Positions 1 to 10,266 of a stretch of DNA of 64,000 bases are shown in pieces. Each line of letters opens with the position of its first letter. Within the stretch, counting starts at the first letter, position 1. The notes under the pieces were generated by a model that searched no databases, was not told where the DNA came from, and saw nothing but the letters and a program-made list of their open reading frames with translations. The position numbers were made by a program, and so were the translations under genes. This stretch comes from Thermoanaerobacterium sp. CMT5567-10 (GTDB lineage Bacteria; Bacillota; Thermoanaerobacteria; Thermoanaerobacterales; Thermoanaerobacteraceae): NCBI RefSeq assembly GCF_030534315.2, contig NZ_CP130558.2:1-64000 (forward strand). The letters are read 5' to 3'.

Positions 1-714
1 AAAGAAATAAAAAAATTATTTCCTAGAAGCAGAGTTTTAAGAATGGATGTAGATACTACGAAAACAAAAGGAGCCCATGAAAAAATTTTCAATGAGTTCA
101 AAAATGGACATGCAGATATTTTAATAGGTACTCAAATGATATCGAAAGGCTTTGATATTCCTAATGTAACATTGGTTGGAGTAGTCTTAGCTGATGTAAC
201 GCTAAATATAACAGATTTTAGATCGGGTGAAAAAACTTTTCAGCTTTTAACTCAGGTAGCAGGAAGAGCTGGGCGAGGAAGTAAACCTGGAAGAGTAATT
301 ATTCAAACATATGAAGAAGATAATTACAGTATTGTATCAGCAAAAAATCAAGATTATGAATCATTTTATAACGAGGAAATTCGGTATAGAGAAATTTACA
401 TGTATCCACCTTTTACACATTTGCTAAATATTGTAATTTCAGGTCCTATAAAAAATGATGTGGTAAATTGTGCAGCGTCAGTGTATAATTTAGTTTATAA
501 AACTATTAACAAAAGTGAAAAAAAGAGCTATAATAAAGTGTTAGGTCCGTCGTCTGCTCCTATAGAAAGAATAAAGAATAACTATAGGTGGCAGATTATT
601 ATAAAATCCAGCGATAGAGGTATTTTGCAGAATGTTTGCGATGTTTTAAATACTCTTAAGTTGCATAGAGGCATTAAAATATCGTTTGATTTGGACCCGC
701 TAAATTTAATTTAA
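1..714 (+). CDS. priA: Primosomal protein N' (PriA helicase), C-terminal part
   Basis: The frame is open from the first base, so the start lies outside the window and only the last 237 or so residues are present. PriA is a 3'-5' DNA helicase that reloads the replicative helicase at stalled forks. The visible part holds the end of the second helicase domain, with [14 protein letters not shown] and the motif VI segment [14 protein letters not shown], followed by the PriA C-terminal domain ending in FDLDPLNLI. It is followed after 11 bases by def, which has its own ribosome binding site (AAGGAGG). The priA-def-fmt order is common in Firmicutes. The family call is secure; the N-terminal DNA-binding part and zinc cysteines cannot be seen here. 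Confidence 0.95.
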   Translation, partial: KEIKKLFPRSRVLRMDVDTTKTKGAHEKIFNEFKNGHADILIGTQMISKGFDIPNVTLVGVVLADVTLNITDFRSGEKTFQLLTQVAGRAGRGSKPGRVIIQTYEEDNYSIVSAKNQDYESFYNEEIRYREIYMYPPFTHLLNIVISGPIKNDVVNCAASVYNLVYKTINKSEKKSYNKVLGPSSAPIERIKNNYRWQIIIKSSDRGILQNVCDVLNTLKLHRGIKISFDLDPLNLI

Positions 715-725
715 GGAGGATTTTT

Positions 726-1205
726 ATGGCATTGAGGTATATTAGAAAAATAGGAGATCCTGTATTATATAAGAAGGCAAAATATGTTGAAAAGATTGAT
801 GATCATATATTAATGATTTTAGATGATATGGCAGAAACTATGTATAGTGCAGATGGTGTTGGACTTGCTGCGAACCAAATCGGAATTTTAAGAAAGCTGG
901 TTGTCATAGATATAGGCGATGGCCTCATTGAATTGATAAATCCAGAAATAATTCTAGAAGAAGGGGAGCAGATAGGACAAGAAGGTTGCTTAAGTGTACC
1001 AAATGTAACTGCGGAAGTTAAAAGACCTAAGAAAATCAAGGTTAAGTATCAAGACAGAAATGGAGATATAAAGGAAATAGAAGGAGAAGACTTTTTAGCT
1101 AGAGCATTATCACATGAAATAGATCATCTGAACGGAGTATTATTTATTGACAAAGCGATAAGGATTATAAATGAAGATGAAGAAGAAAAACTGGAGGCTG
1201 AGTGA
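726..1205 (+). CDS. def: Peptide deformylase
   Basis: Removes the formyl group from the N-terminal methionine of new proteins; a metal-dependent cytosolic hydrolase. All three family motifs are present: GVGLAANQ (about residues 44-51), EGCLS (86-90, Cys88 a metal ligand) and HEIDH (130-134, two His ligands and the catalytic Glu). The length, 159 residues, is normal for the family. An AAGGAGG site lies six bases before the ATG. It is directly upstream of fmt, which adds the formyl group to Met-tRNA, so both halves of the formylation cycle are made together; only one base separates the def stop from the fmt start codon. Confidence 0.97.
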   Translation: MALRYIRKIGDPVLYKKAKYVEKIDDHILMILDDMAETMYSADGVGLAANQIGILRKLVVIDIGDGLIELINPEIILEEGEQIGQEGCLSVPNVTAEVKRPKKIKVKYQDRNGDIKEIEGEDFLARALSHEIDHLNGVLFIDKAIRIINEDEEEKLEAE

Positions 1206-1206
1206 T

Positions 1207-2142
1207 TTGAACATTGTGTTTATGGGAACACCTGAATTTGCTGTTCCATCTCTTGAAAAGCTGATTGAGTTCGGCCATAATGTAATGCTGGTTATAACTC
1301 AACCTGACAAGCCAAGAGGTAGAGGCAAAAAAATATCTTATTCTCCTGTAAAAGAGTGTGCTATAAAAAACAATATAGACGTATTCCAGCCGCCAAAACT
1401 TAAAAATAATAAAGAAGTATTTGATAAGTTAAGGAAGCTGAATCCGGATTTGATTGTTGTGGCTGCGTATGGTAAAATTCTGCCTGAAGAGATATTGCAA
1501 ATACCAAGGTATGGTTGTATTAATGTACATGCATCTTTGCTCCCAAAGTATAGAGGTGCAGCACCAATAAATTGGGCGGTTATAAATGGCGAAAAGGAAA
1601 CAGGAATAACAATCATGTATATGGAAAAAGGATTGGATACCGGCGATATTTTATTGCAAAAGTCTATCCCTATATTGGAAGAAGATAATTCTGAAACTGT
1701 TCATGACAAATTAGCTGTTCTTGGTGGAAATGCTTTGATTGAAGCGATTAATAAAATGGTAGATGGTGCATTAAAGCCTGTAAAGCAAGATGATAGCAAG
1801 GCAACATATGCTCCAATATTGGAAAAATCTATAGGACTTATTGATTGGCAAAAGAGCGCAGTTGAGATAAAAAATCTTGTAAGAGGACTGAGACCCTGGC
1901 CTGTAGCATATACGTATTATAAAGGCAATATGTTAAAAATATGGGCAGCAGAAGTATATTCATATGAAGGTAAAGAAAAGCCGGGCACTATAATTACTAC
2001 AGGCAGTGCTTTAATAGTTAAATGTGGCAAAGATGCATTAAAAATATTAGAAATTCAATCAGAAGGTAAAAGAAGAATGACTGTGGAAGAATTTTTGAGG
2101 GGCCATACAATTGAAAAAGGTGAACAATTAGAGGGGATATAA
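1207..2142 (+). CDS. fmt: Methionyl-tRNA formyltransferase
   Basis: Transfers a formyl group from 10-formyltetrahydrofolate to initiator Met-tRNA. The protein opens with MNIVFMGTPEFAVPSLEKL, the typical formyltransferase fold start, and carries the active-site segment HASLLPKYRGAAPINW (about residues 109-124), then the C-terminal tRNA-binding domain. I chose the TTG at 1207 because GGAGG at 1193-1197 sits nine bases before it and the family begins exactly here. An in-frame ATG at 1171 would add 12 lysine-rich residues lying inside def and is unlikely. Length from TTG is 311 residues, as expected. Confidence 0.95.
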   Translation: MNIVFMGTPEFAVPSLEKLIEFGHNVMLVITQPDKPRGRGKKISYSPVKECAIKNNIDVFQPPKLKNNKEVFDKLRKLNPDLIVVAAYGKILPEEILQIPRYGCINVHASLLPKYRGAAPINWAVINGEKETGITIMYMEKGLDTGDILLQKSIPILEEDNSETVHDKLAVLGGNALIEAINKMVDGALKPVKQDDSKATYAPILEKSIGLIDWQKSAVEIKNLVRGLRPWPVAYTYYKGNMLKIWAAEVYSYEGKEKPGTIITTGSALIVKCGKDALKILEIQSEGKRRMTVEEFLRGHTIEKGEQLEGI

Positions 2143-2144
2143 TT

Positions 2145-2897
2145 TTGACAGGTAAAAAACGTATATTTTTAGGTCTTTTAAGTGTATTAATAATTTTATT
2201 GATTGCCGGAATTTTATTTCTATTGTTCATATTAAAAAGTAAAAGCTCTGTAATGTACAATTTATTAATGGGCTCTTTAATTTTGTTTTTTTCAATAGTG
2301 ACTATTTTTTTGATTTTTTGTATTATTGGTTTTATATATTTAGTTTATAGCAAAAGTAATAACCGTACATTAAATAAGATATTGTTAACTTTAATAGATG
2401 CTTCGTATCCAGTATTACAGATATTAGGTGGATTTTTAGGCATTGATAGAGAAAAATTTCAGCAGTCTTTTACAAATATAAATAATTTTTTGGTTAATTC
2501 TAGACATGAGAAATATTTGCCTGAGGAACTTTTAATATTGACGCCACATTGTTTACAATTTAATGAATGTAAATTTAAAGTGACAAACGATATTGATAAT
2601 TGCCGAAGGTGTGGAAAATGCCAAGTCAGTGATCTAATAAAATTAAAAGATAAGTATGGCGTTAAAGTTGCAGTCGCAACAGGAGGTACATTGGCAAGAA
2701 AAGTCGTGAAAGATATAAAGCCCAAAGCTATTATTGCCATTGCTTGTGAAAGAGATTTGACAAGTGGAATATTGGATGTAAAAAAAATACCCGTTTATGG
2801 TATAATAAATACAAGACCTAATGGTCCATGTTTTAATACAAAGGTAAATATAAATGAGATTGAAAAAGCGATCATAAATTTCACGAATGGAGGATAG
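2145..2897 (+). CDS. DUF116 family membrane protein
   Basis: This 250-residue protein has two hydrophobic N-terminal segments (about residues 6-29 and 37-68) and then a soluble domain with a cysteine cluster: CLQFNECKF followed by CRRCGKCQ. That pattern, with the later segments VATGGTLARK and ACERDL, fits the DUF116 family. The cysteines could bind a metal or an iron-sulfur cluster, but its function is unknown. The TTG start at 2145 follows GAGGGG at 2131-2136 and lies two bases after the fmt stop, so it is part of the same operon. The next gene begins within a few bases of its end. Confidence 0.8.
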   Translation: MTGKKRIFLGLLSVLIILLIAGILFLLFILKSKSSVMYNLLMGSLILFFSIVTIFLIFCIIGFIYLVYSKSNNRTLNKILLTLIDASYPVLQILGGFLGIDREKFQQSFTNINNFLVNSRHEKYLPEELLILTPHCLQFNECKFKVTNDIDNCRRCGKCQVSDLIKLKDKYGVKVAVATGGTLARKVVKDIKPKAIIAIACERDLTSGILDVKKIPVYGIINTRPNGPCFNTKVNINEIEKAIINFTNGG

Positions 2898-2901
2898 TAT
2901 T

Positions 2902-3585
2902 ATGTTTTGGTATTATGATCCCACATATATTTTGCTTATACCTGCAATTTTGCTTGCGATGTATGCACAATTTAAAGTTCAAAGTACGTTTAGTAAATAC
3001 TCAAATGTCAGAAATAGATATGGCTATAGAGCATATGAAGTTGCTAGAAGATTGCTTAATGAAGCAGGGCTTTATGATGTAAGTATTGAAATGATACCAG
3101 GAAGTTTAACTGATCATTATGATCCAAGAAGCAGGGTATTGAGGTTGTCTCAGACAGTATATGGAAGTGATTCTATAGCAGCTATAGGTGTTGCAGCACA
3201 TGAAACAGGACATGCAATACAGCATGCTAGTGGATATATTCCACTCAAATTAAGAAACGCCATTGTTCCAGTCGCTAATATTGGCACCAGTGTTTCTTGG
3301 CCGCTTTTGATAGTGGGATTTATATTTGGTTCTACACAGCTAATCGATATAGGCATTATATTATTTTCAGCAGTAGTTTTATTTCAGATAATAACACTGC
3401 CTGTGGAGCTGAATGCAAGCAATAGAGCTATAAAGCTTCTTGAGTCAGGTGGACTCTTTATGAGGGATGAACTTTATCCAGCAAGGCAAGTGCTTAATGC
3501 AGCAGCATTAACTTATGTTGCTGCGGCATTTGCCTCTATTATGAATCTTGTCAGATTATTAATACTAAGGGATAGGAGAGACTAA
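2902..3585 (+). CDS. Membrane zinc metallopeptidase (YugP-like)
   Basis: This 227-residue protein carries the zinc-protease motif HETGH (residues 100-104) in AAHETGHAIQHASG. An N-terminal membrane segment (residues 8-22) and two or three more after residue 125 surround the motif. This is the layout of the YugP family of small membrane metallopeptidases, for which a substrate is not established. The ATG at 2902 was chosen because GGAGG (2889-2893) lies just before it; an upstream in-frame ATG at 2887 would contain that site. It ends the def-fmt operon and is followed by a terminator. Confidence 0.85.
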   Translation: MFWYYDPTYILLIPAILLAMYAQFKVQSTFSKYSNVRNRYGYRAYEVARRLLNEAGLYDVSIEMIPGSLTDHYDPRSRVLRLSQTVYGSDSIAAIGVAAHETGHAIQHASGYIPLKLRNAIVPVANIGTSVSWPLLIVGFIFGSTQLIDIGIILFSAVVLFQIITLPVELNASNRAIKLLESGGLFMRDELYPARQVLNAAALTYVAAAFASIMNLVRLLILRDRRD

Positions 3586-3605
3586 TTTTCTATCCCTTCT
3601 TTTTT
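3567..3605 (+). terminator. Intrinsic terminator after the metallopeptidase gene
   Basis: AAGGGATAG (3567-3575) can pair with CTATCCCTT (3590-3598), followed by a run of T. The stem begins inside the last codons of the preceding gene. Confidence 0.75.
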
Positions 3606-3622
3606 AGACATTTTATTTTTTA

Positions 3623-3651
3623 TTGATAAAAGTTATTTGAGTATTTTAAAT
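3623..3651 (+). promoter_or_regulatory. Candidate sigma-A promoter for rsmB-rlmN and following genes
   Basis: TTGATA (3623-3628) and TTAAAT (3646-3651) are separated by exactly 17 bases, just after the terminator that closes the previous operon and 17 bases before the rsmB start. The -10 is only a fair match. Confidence 0.5.
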
Positions 3652-3668
3652 AAATACAGAGGTGTATT

Positions 3669-5012
3669 ATGAATCAGCGAGATATTGCTTTTAAAATTTT
3701 ATACGACGTATTTGCAAAAAAAGGTTATTTAAATATTGTGCTTAATAAATATTTAAATAATGATGAAATAGAAGACGTAGATAAAAGTTTTATTAAAGAG
3801 ATAGTTTTTGGGCCGATAGAAAGAAAGTATACGCTAGATCATATTATCGATCATTACTCAACGAGAGGTATTAAAAAAATTGACGATAAGGTTCTTATAA
3901 TACTTGAAATGGGTTTGTTTCAGCTAATGTATATGGACAAGGTTCCCGATTATGCAGCTATAAATGAATCAGTTAATCTTGCAAAAAAGTATGTAGGAAA
4001 GTATGCTTCTAAGTTTGTCAATGCAGTATTGCGAAGTTATTTACGCAATACTAAGCAGATTAAGTTTTTACAACCTGATGAAAACTTAACCGAATATTTA
4101 TCTTTTAAATATTCATTTCCTGAATGGATTGTTAAAAGACTGTTAAATAATTACGATAGAGATGCTACAGAGAGTATATTAGAATCGCTTAATGGCAGAC
4201 CTGAAATATCAATCAGGATTAATACTTTAAAGATTGATGGAAAAAGTTTTGAAAAAAAATTAAAGTATAGGGGACTTAACTATAAAAAAGGATTGTACAA
4301 TGATGAGGCTTACTATATAGGCTTAAAAAATATTACCAATGATGAAATGTATAATGATGGATTAATACAGGTTCAAGATGAAGGAGCCATGATTATTTCA
4401 AAGGTTTTATCTCCGGAGCCTGACGACATGGTGATGGATGTTTGCAGTGCGCCTGGAGGAAAAACTACTCATCTGTCTCAATTAATGAATAACAAAGGTA
4501 AAATAGTAGCGTTTGACATATATGAACATAAAATAGACTTAATAAAAAGAAATTGCAGGAGATTAGGCATAGATAATATAGATGCACTTGTATTTGATTC
4601 AACTAATGTAAATAGTGAATATATTGATAAAGCTGATAAAGTTCTTGTTGATGTTCCATGCAGTGGAATAGGGATCATAAGAAAAAAACCGGATATAAAA
4701 TTGAAAAATTATACAGAGAAAGATTTTGAAGAACTAAATAACATACAGTATCGCATACTTTCTTCCAGCTCTAAATATGTAAAAAGGGGTGGGTATATTT
4801 TATACAGCACTTGCACAATAGGCAGAGAAGAAAATATGAATGTAGTTGATAAGTTTTTAAATGAAAATAAAGAGTTTAAGATTTCTGATATAAGGCCTTT
4901 TTTGCCAGAGAAATTAATATCTTATGTAGATGATAGAGGATGTATACAACTGCTACCAAATATAAACAATACAGATGGTTTTTTTATATGCAAAATGCAG
5001 AGAAATAACTAA
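3669..5012 (+). CDS. rsmB: 16S rRNA (cytosine-967-C5)-methyltransferase
   Basis: Methylates C967 of 16S rRNA using S-adenosylmethionine. The 447-residue protein has an N-terminal NusB-like RNA-binding domain (about residues 1-140) and a C-terminal Rossmann methyltransferase domain. Visible motifs are the SAM site VMDVCSAPGGKTTHLSQL, then VDVPCSGIGIIRKKPD and the catalytic YSTCTIGREEN. Both conserved cysteines (PC and TC) are present, so it looks active. The ATG follows GAGGTG closely. It starts a new transcription unit that continues into rlmN, another rRNA methyltransferase. Confidence 0.95.
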   Translation: MNQRDIAFKILYDVFAKKGYLNIVLNKYLNNDEIEDVDKSFIKEIVFGPIERKYTLDHIIDHYSTRGIKKIDDKVLIILEMGLFQLMYMDKVPDYAAINESVNLAKKYVGKYASKFVNAVLRSYLRNTKQIKFLQPDENLTEYLSFKYSFPEWIVKRLLNNYDRDATESILESLNGRPEISIRINTLKIDGKSFEKKLKYRGLNYKKGLYNDEAYYIGLKNITNDEMYNDGLIQVQDEGAMIISKVLSPEPDDMVMDVCSAPGGKTTHLSQLMNNKGKIVAFDIYEHKIDLIKRNCRRLGIDNIDALVFDSTNVNSEYIDKADKVLVDVPCSGIGIIRKKPDIKLKNYTEKDFEELNNIQYRILSSSSKYVKRGGYILYSTCTIGREENMNVVDKFLNENKEFKISDIRPFLPEKLISYVDDRGCIQLLPNINNTDGFFICKMQRNN

Positions 5013-5057
5013 TTTTTTATGATATAATATCTGTAAGAAAATTTGGAGGCGTTTTAA

Positions 5058-6089
5058 TTGGTCGATTTAAAAAATATGACTATTGATGAACTAGAAAAAT
5101 TTTTTATCGATATTGGAGAAACAAAGTACAGAGCAAAGCAAGTTTTTCAATGGATCTATAGAGGAGTAACAAATTTCGATGATATGACAGATTTAAAAAA
5201 AGAGTTGAGACAAAAATTAAAAAATATAGCATATATATCTAGCTTAAAAATTGTTCGGAAATTGGTTTCAGATGTAGACGAGACAGCAAAGTATCTTTTT
5301 TTACTTGAGGATGAAAATATAGTTGAAGGTGTGGCTATAAAGTATAGTTTTGGCAATACTTCCTGTATATCTACTCAGGTAGGATGCAATATGAAATGCT
5401 CATTTTGCGCATCAGGAATTGAAGGAAAAGTTAGAAATTTAAAAGCATCTGAAATGGTAGATGAAGTTCTTATAATGAATAATGATTATGGTAAAATATC
5501 AAATATAGTATTGATGGGCAGTGGAGAGCCATTTGACAATTATGATGAGGTTATGAAATTCATAAAAATTGTCAATAATCCCTTTGGTATGAGCATAGGC
5601 ATAAGGCATATTACTATTTCTACATGTGGGATTGTTCCGAAAATTTATGATTTTGCAAATGAAGGTTTAGGTGTTAATTTGTCTATATCATTACATGCAC
5701 CTACGGATGATTTAAGAACACAGTTGATGCCAATAAATAAGGTATATCCCATAAAAGATTTGATAAAAGCATGTAAGTATTATATTGATAAGACTCATAG
5801 AAGAGTGACTTTTGAATATTCGCTAATAAAAGATGTAAATGATAGCCATGAGATAAGCGTAAAATTATCAAAGCTCTTAAAGGGTCTTCTGTGCCATGTT
5901 AATTTGATACCAATTAATTATGTAGGTGAAATTGGATATAAGAAAGCTGACAATAGGAAAATAATGGCTTTCAAAAATACTCTTGAAGAAAATGGCATTA
6001 CGTGTACAGTTAGGCGTGAGCTTGGTAGTGATATTGACGCTGCTTGTGGGCAATTGAGAAGGAAATATTTAGCTGGAAGGGTGAAATAA
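5058..6089 (+). CDS. rlmN: 23S rRNA/tRNA (adenine-C2)-methyltransferase RlmN, radical SAM
   Basis: Methylates C2 of A2503 in 23S rRNA (and A37 of some tRNAs) by a radical mechanism. The 4Fe-4S binding motif is C110-x3-C114-x2-C117 (GCNMKCSFCASG). The C-terminal Cys330 in DAACGQL is the methyl-carrying cysteine expected for this family. Length is 343 residues. The TTG start at 5058 is eight bases after GGAGG (5045-5049). A TATAAT lies at about 5023, but I see no good -35 partner. It runs straight into the PP2C phosphatase gene. Confidence 0.95.
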   Translation: MVDLKNMTIDELEKFFIDIGETKYRAKQVFQWIYRGVTNFDDMTDLKKELRQKLKNIAYISSLKIVRKLVSDVDETAKYLFLLEDENIVEGVAIKYSFGNTSCISTQVGCNMKCSFCASGIEGKVRNLKASEMVDEVLIMNNDYGKISNIVLMGSGEPFDNYDEVMKFIKIVNNPFGMSIGIRHITISTCGIVPKIYDFANEGLGVNLSISLHAPTDDLRTQLMPINKVYPIKDLIKACKYYIDKTHRRVTFEYSLIKDVNDSHEISVKLSKLLKGLLCHVNLIPINYVGEIGYKKADNRKIMAFKNTLEENGITCTVRRELGSDIDAACGQLRRKYLAGRVK

Positions 6090-6094
6090 AACAA

Positions 6095-6829
6095 ATGTTA
6101 GTATATGCTTTGACAGATACAGGCAATGTTAGAGAAAATAATGAAGATTCGTATTATATTTCTGATAATAAGAATCTAAATCTTTTTATAGTTGCTGACG
6201 GCATGGGTGGATGCAACGGTGGAGAGGTTGCAAGCAAATATGCGGTAGAGACAGTAACTAAGTATTTTTTTGACAATTATGATAATTGTAACAAAGATGA
6301 CGAATCAATAAAAAAATTTATAAAAGATGCAATAACAACAGCAAATTCTTTTGTTTTTAACAAGTCGTTTTCTGATATAGATTTAACTGGAATGGGTACA
6401 ACATTAACTTTACTTTTAATAGAAAATGATAACTATTTTGTCGGTCATATTGGAGATAGCAGAGCATACCTCATTAGAGATGGTAGTCTTATTCAAATTA
6501 CAGAAGATCACTCATATGTGGAAGAACTAGTAAAATTAGGTAGGATAACGCAGGAAGAAGCAAGAATTCATCCGCAAAAAAATATAATAACTAGGGCATT
6601 GGGCATTGATGAGGATATAGAAGTTGATATATTTACTGGTAAGGTTTTAAAAAATGATGTTTATTTGTTGTGCACAGATGGATTGACCAACATGCTTACA
6701 GATGATTTGATTCTTGAAGAGTTTAAAAATTCTGAAAATATAAACGAAGTATGTGATAATTTAATAAAACTTGCCAAACAAAATGGTGGATATGATAACA
6801 TTACAATTGTGGCGGTAAAGGAGGCGTGA
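6095..6829 (+). CDS. prpC: PP2C-type Ser/Thr protein phosphatase (Stp/PrpC)
   Basis: Removes phosphate from Ser/Thr residues, typically reversing the action of the PASTA kinase encoded next to it. The 244-residue protein shows the PP2C metal-site motifs: NNED (about 15-18), ADGMGG (34-39), [10 protein letters not shown] and the final GGYDNITIV. The ATG at 6095 was chosen because the family starts with a short strand before [12 protein letters not shown] and GGAAGGGTG precedes it; a longer frame from 6044 would lie inside rlmN. It stops four bases before prkC. The phosphatase-kinase-rsgA order is conserved in Firmicutes. Confidence 0.93.
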   Translation: MLVYALTDTGNVRENNEDSYYISDNKNLNLFIVADGMGGCNGGEVASKYAVETVTKYFFDNYDNCNKDDESIKKFIKDAITTANSFVFNKSFSDIDLTGMGTTLTLLLIENDNYFVGHIGDSRAYLIRDGSLIQITEDHSYVEELVKLGRITQEEARIHPQKNIITRALGIDEDIEVDIFTGKVLKNDVYLLCTDGLTNMLTDDLILEEFKNSENINEVCDNLIKLAKQNGGYDNITIVAVKEA

Positions 6830-6833
6830 CAAT

Positions 6834-8735
6834 ATGATAGGGAGAATGCTTGGCAACCGATACGAGATATTGGAAAAAATTGGTGAAGGTGGTATGGCAA
6901 AGGTTTATAAAGCTAAATGCCATCTTTTAAATAGAATAGTTGCCATAAAAATATTGCGCTCTGAATTTGTAGCAGATGAAGAATTTGTGAGAAGATTTAA
7001 AAGAGAATCACAAGCAGCAGCTAGCCTTTCTCATCCTAATATAGTAAGTATATATGATGTAGGTCAAGAGGGAGATATTTATTATATTGTAATGGAGTAT
7101 GTAAATGGTAAAACATTAAAACAATTGATAAGAGACGCTAATGGGCCTTTGCCTTTACCAAAAGCTCTCGACATAACAAGGCAGGTTTGCAGTGCATTGG
7201 AACATGCTCATAAAAATCATATTGTCCACAGGGATATAAAGCCACAGAATATACTAGTAACAGATGATAATATTGTGAAGGTTACCGATTTTGGGATAGC
7301 TAGGGCTGCAAATGGTTCAACAATAACATATGGTGGCGGAGATGTGCTTGGTACTGCTTATTATTTCTCGCCTGAACAAGCGAAAGGTGCTATGATAGAT
7401 GAAAAGACTGATATATATTCTCTAGGAATTGTTATGTATGAGATGCTTACAGGTAAAGTTCCTTTCGAAGGTGAAAGCCCAATTTCAGTTGCATTAAAGC
7501 ATATACAAGAAAATATTGTGCCGCCATCTAAAATAAATCCAAAAGTACCGTACAAACTGGATAAAATAGTATTAAAGGCAACAGAAAAAGATATAAATTT
7601 TAGATATAAAAGTGCAAGCGAACTATTAAATGATATTGAGACATATATAAATAATCCAGATAAATTGATTATAGCAGATGAAAATGATAATAATGTAACG
7701 CGGGTCATGAAATCTGAAGAAATAAATGAGAAGCTATCAGGAACGAAGACTCTTAAAAAGAAGAAAAAGAGTGGCAAAATTTTTAGAAATATAGGAATTG
7801 CATTGCTAATTCTGGCATTAATGGCATCGCTATCGTATGGAACCATGTATTTTTTGAATAACATGGCAATAGCAGATGAAGTAACTGTTCCTAATATAAA
7901 AGGGCAAACTCTTGATAAGGCAACAAGCATTTTAGAAAGCAATAATTTAAAATTGAACATAACAGATAGCCAGTACAGCGATGCACCAACTAATACAATT
8001 TTATCACAGAATCCGCCAGCTGGGGAAAGGGTAAAGAAAGGAAGTACAGTAAATGTAGTGGTTAGTAAAGGCAAACAGACATCAGTCGTGCCAAATGTTA
8101 TAGGCAGTGAATATAGGGATGCACAATTAAAAATTAAAAATAGCGGTTTAAATGCTAACTTGATTTGGGATTATAATGACAGCTATCCTAATGGTTATGT
8201 GTATGACCAAAATCCAAGGCAAGGTGTTCAAGTTGAAAGCAATACTGTTGTTGATCTTTACGTAAGCAAAGGTCCAGAAATGGTAACAGTACCTAATGTT
8301 GTAAATATGTCACTTGACGATGCAACAAAAGCATTGGAAAATGTCGGTCTTAAAGTTGGTAATATAACAACCCAGTCTAGCGATAGTGTGCCTGACAACT
8401 TTGTAATAGACCAGAGTATTCCCCAAGGCACCAGTATACAAAAAGGTAAATCTGTAGATTTAATTGTCAGTAAAGCAGTTCAGCAGCAACAGCAGCAATC
8501 ACAATTACCATCTGATTACAAAACAAAAAATATTACAATAGATTTACCAAATCAAGAAGGGACTATGAAAGTTGATGTTTATGTGATACAAGATGGCAAT
8601 AAAACATTACAATATTCTAATACTTTTACTTCTGCTGATAGTCCAATAACAGTTCCTGTTAGTGGCAAAGGAAATGTTATTATAGAAGTTGATATAAATG
8701 GCAGTATATATAAGACAATGGGGGCGAAATTTTAG
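6834..8735 (+). CDS. prkC: PASTA-domain Ser/Thr protein kinase (PrkC/Stk)
   Basis: Membrane kinase whose outer domains bind peptidoglycan fragments and which controls cell-wall and spore germination functions in relatives. Order of parts in 633 residues: kinase domain with glycine loop GEGGMA (17-22), Lys39, HRD (132-134) and DFG (152-154); a lysine-rich stop-transfer region (about 305-317); one membrane helix (319-340); three PASTA repeats (about 350-413, 417-480, 484-548); a glutamine tract; and a last 75-residue domain of unknown role. The stop overlaps the rsgA start by one base. All catalytic residues are present. Confidence 0.95.
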   Translation: MIGRMLGNRYEILEKIGEGGMAKVYKAKCHLLNRIVAIKILRSEFVADEEFVRRFKRESQAAASLSHPNIVSIYDVGQEGDIYYIVMEYVNGKTLKQLIRDANGPLPLPKALDITRQVCSALEHAHKNHIVHRDIKPQNILVTDDNIVKVTDFGIARAANGSTITYGGGDVLGTAYYFSPEQAKGAMIDEKTDIYSLGIVMYEMLTGKVPFEGESPISVALKHIQENIVPPSKINPKVPYKLDKIVLKATEKDINFRYKSASELLNDIETYINNPDKLIIADENDNNVTRVMKSEEINEKLSGTKTLKKKKKSGKIFRNIGIALLILALMASLSYGTMYFLNNMAIADEVTVPNIKGQTLDKATSILESNNLKLNITDSQYSDAPTNTILSQNPPAGERVKKGSTVNVVVSKGKQTSVVPNVIGSEYRDAQLKIKNSGLNANLIWDYNDSYPNGYVYDQNPRQGVQVESNTVVDLYVSKGPEMVTVPNVVNMSLDDATKALENVGLKVGNITTQSSDSVPDNFVIDQSIPQGTSIQKGKSVDLIVSKAVQQQQQQSQLPSDYKTKNITIDLPNQEGTMKVDVYVIQDGNKTLQYSNTFTSADSPITVPVSGKGNVIIEVDINGSIYKTMGAKF

Positions 8736-9610
8736 TGAGGTTAACTGGCAGAATTATAAGAGGCATTGGAGGGTTTTATTATGTATATACCGAGCATGGC
8801 ATTATAGAATGCCGTGCTCGTGGTAAATTCAGAATATCAAACATCGTACCAATAGTAGGGGATAATGTTGATATTGAAACAGAAAATTTAAAAGATGGTT
8901 TCATAATAAATATACATAACAGAAAAAATGAATTAGTAAGACCGCCAGTATCTAATGTTGATCAAGCAATAATAACTTTTTCTATTGTAAATCCTGTTTT
9001 AAATAGACTACAGCTTGATAAAATGATTATATTAACTGAATTAAATGAAATACACCCTGTAATATGTATAAATAAGATTGATTTAGTGACTGAAGATGTT
9101 TTTCTACCATTGTATAATTTATATAAAAATTTAGGCTATGACGTTATTGCTACTTCAAAGTTTGATAATAGTGGTATTGATAAGTTAAAGGCAATGTTGA
9201 TTGGAAAAACTTCGTTTTTTACAGGGCCGTCAGGCGTAGGAAAATCATCGTTAATAAATTGTATACATGGAACTAATAAGCAGGAAATTGGAGATTTAAG
9301 CGAAAAGCTGCTAAGAGGAAAACATACTACAAGAAGTGTAGAGCTTATTCCTTTTGAAAACGGCTATGTATTAGATACGCCTGGTTTTACTTCATTAAAT
9401 TTAGATTTAGATGAAGCTGAACTTAAATATTATTTTAGAGATTTTAAAGAATATGAAACAAATTGCAGATTTAAATCGTGTTTGCACATAAATGAACCTG
9501 ATTGTGGCGTAAAAATTGCCGTAAGTAATGGGTTAATAGATAAAATACGATATTCTAATTATCTAAATTTATATAATGAGTTAAAGTCTAATAAAAGGAG
9601 GAGATATTGA
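8735..9610 (+). CDS. rsgA: Ribosome small-subunit GTPase RsgA
   Basis: Circularly permuted GTPase that helps late maturation of the 30S subunit. In 291 residues it has an N-terminal OB fold, the G4 motif NKID (113-116) ahead of the P-loop GPSGVGKS (164-171), the G3 motif DTPG (214-217), and a zinc site made of Cys244, Cys249, His251 and Cys257. The order G4-G1-G3 is the hallmark of the family. It starts with GTG, overlapping the prkC stop by one base, so it is translationally coupled to the kinase. A four-base overlap joins it to rpe. Confidence 0.95.
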   Translation: MRLTGRIIRGIGGFYYVYTEHGIIECRARGKFRISNIVPIVGDNVDIETENLKDGFIINIHNRKNELVRPPVSNVDQAIITFSIVNPVLNRLQLDKMIILTELNEIHPVICINKIDLVTEDVFLPLYNLYKNLGYDVIATSKFDNSGIDKLKAMLIGKTSFFTGPSGVGKSSLINCIHGTNKQEIGDLSEKLLRGKHTTRSVELIPFENGYVLDTPGFTSLNLDLDEAELKYYFRDFKEYETNCRFKSCLHINEPDCGVKIAVSNGLIDKIRYSNYLNLYNELKSNKRRRY

Positions 9611-10266
9611 GAATGGAAATTTCTCCATCTATATTATCTGCAGACTTTGGGAATTTACTATCTGATATAAAAAAAGCTGAAAAAGAAAAACCTGAATTTT
9701 TACATATAGATGTAATGGATGGACATTTTGTTCCAAATATTACAATTGGCCCGTTGGTATTAAAGGCTTTGAAAGGTAAGACTGATATTCCCTTTGATGT
9801 ACATTTAATGATAGAAGATCCTGATAAATACATAAAAGAATTTGCCGAAGCAGGGGCAAAAAATATCACGGTTCATCAGGAAGCATGTTTACATTTAGAT
9901 AGAACGTTGCAGTTTATTAAATCTATTGGTATTATGGCTAGTGTTGCATTAAATCCAGCAACACCGTTAGAAACATTGAAATATGTACTGCCATCGGTTG
10001 ATATGGTTCTGATAATGACTGTAAATCCTGGGTTTGGGGGACAGGTATTTATAGATGAAATGTATGAAAAAATACGTGAACTAGCATATATTAGAAAAAG
10101 TAGAGGATTGAATTTCAAGATAGAGGTTGACGGTGGGATTAATGTAGACAACATCAATGATGTAGTTTTTGCTGGAGCTGATGTGATAGTGGCAGGATCC
10201 TCAATATTTGGTAGTGGCGACCCTGGAGAAAATATAAAAAAACTTAGAGGTGCAGTAAAAAGATGA
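9607..10266 (+). CDS. rpe: Ribulose-phosphate 3-epimerase
   Basis: Interconverts ribulose 5-phosphate and xylulose 5-phosphate in the pentose phosphate pathway. The TIM-barrel protein shows SPSILSADFGNL near the start, HIDVMDGHFVPN, the phosphate-site segment VNPGFGGQVFID and EVDGGINVDN. Metal-binding His and Asp residues are present. The start is uncertain: AGGAGG at 9596-9601 is five bases from the TTG at 9607 and eleven from an ATG at 9613; either gives a normal protein (219 or 217 residues). It overlaps rsgA and, by ATGA, thiN. Confidence 0.93.
   Translation: MRMEISPSILSADFGNLLSDIKKAEKEKPEFLHIDVMDGHFVPNITIGPLVLKALKGKTDIPFDVHLMIEDPDKYIKEFAEAGAKNITVHQEACLHLDRTLQFIKSIGIMASVALNPATPLETLKYVLPSVDMVLIMTVNPGFGGQVFIDEMYEKIRELAYIRKSRGLNFKIEVDGGINVDNINDVVFAGADVIVAGSSIFGSGDPGENIKKLRGAVKR

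Noticed and set aside
7361-8074. A 237-codon open frame on the minus strand inside prkC
   Set aside because: Shadow of the kinase gene; no ribosome site and a low-complexity hydrophobic product.
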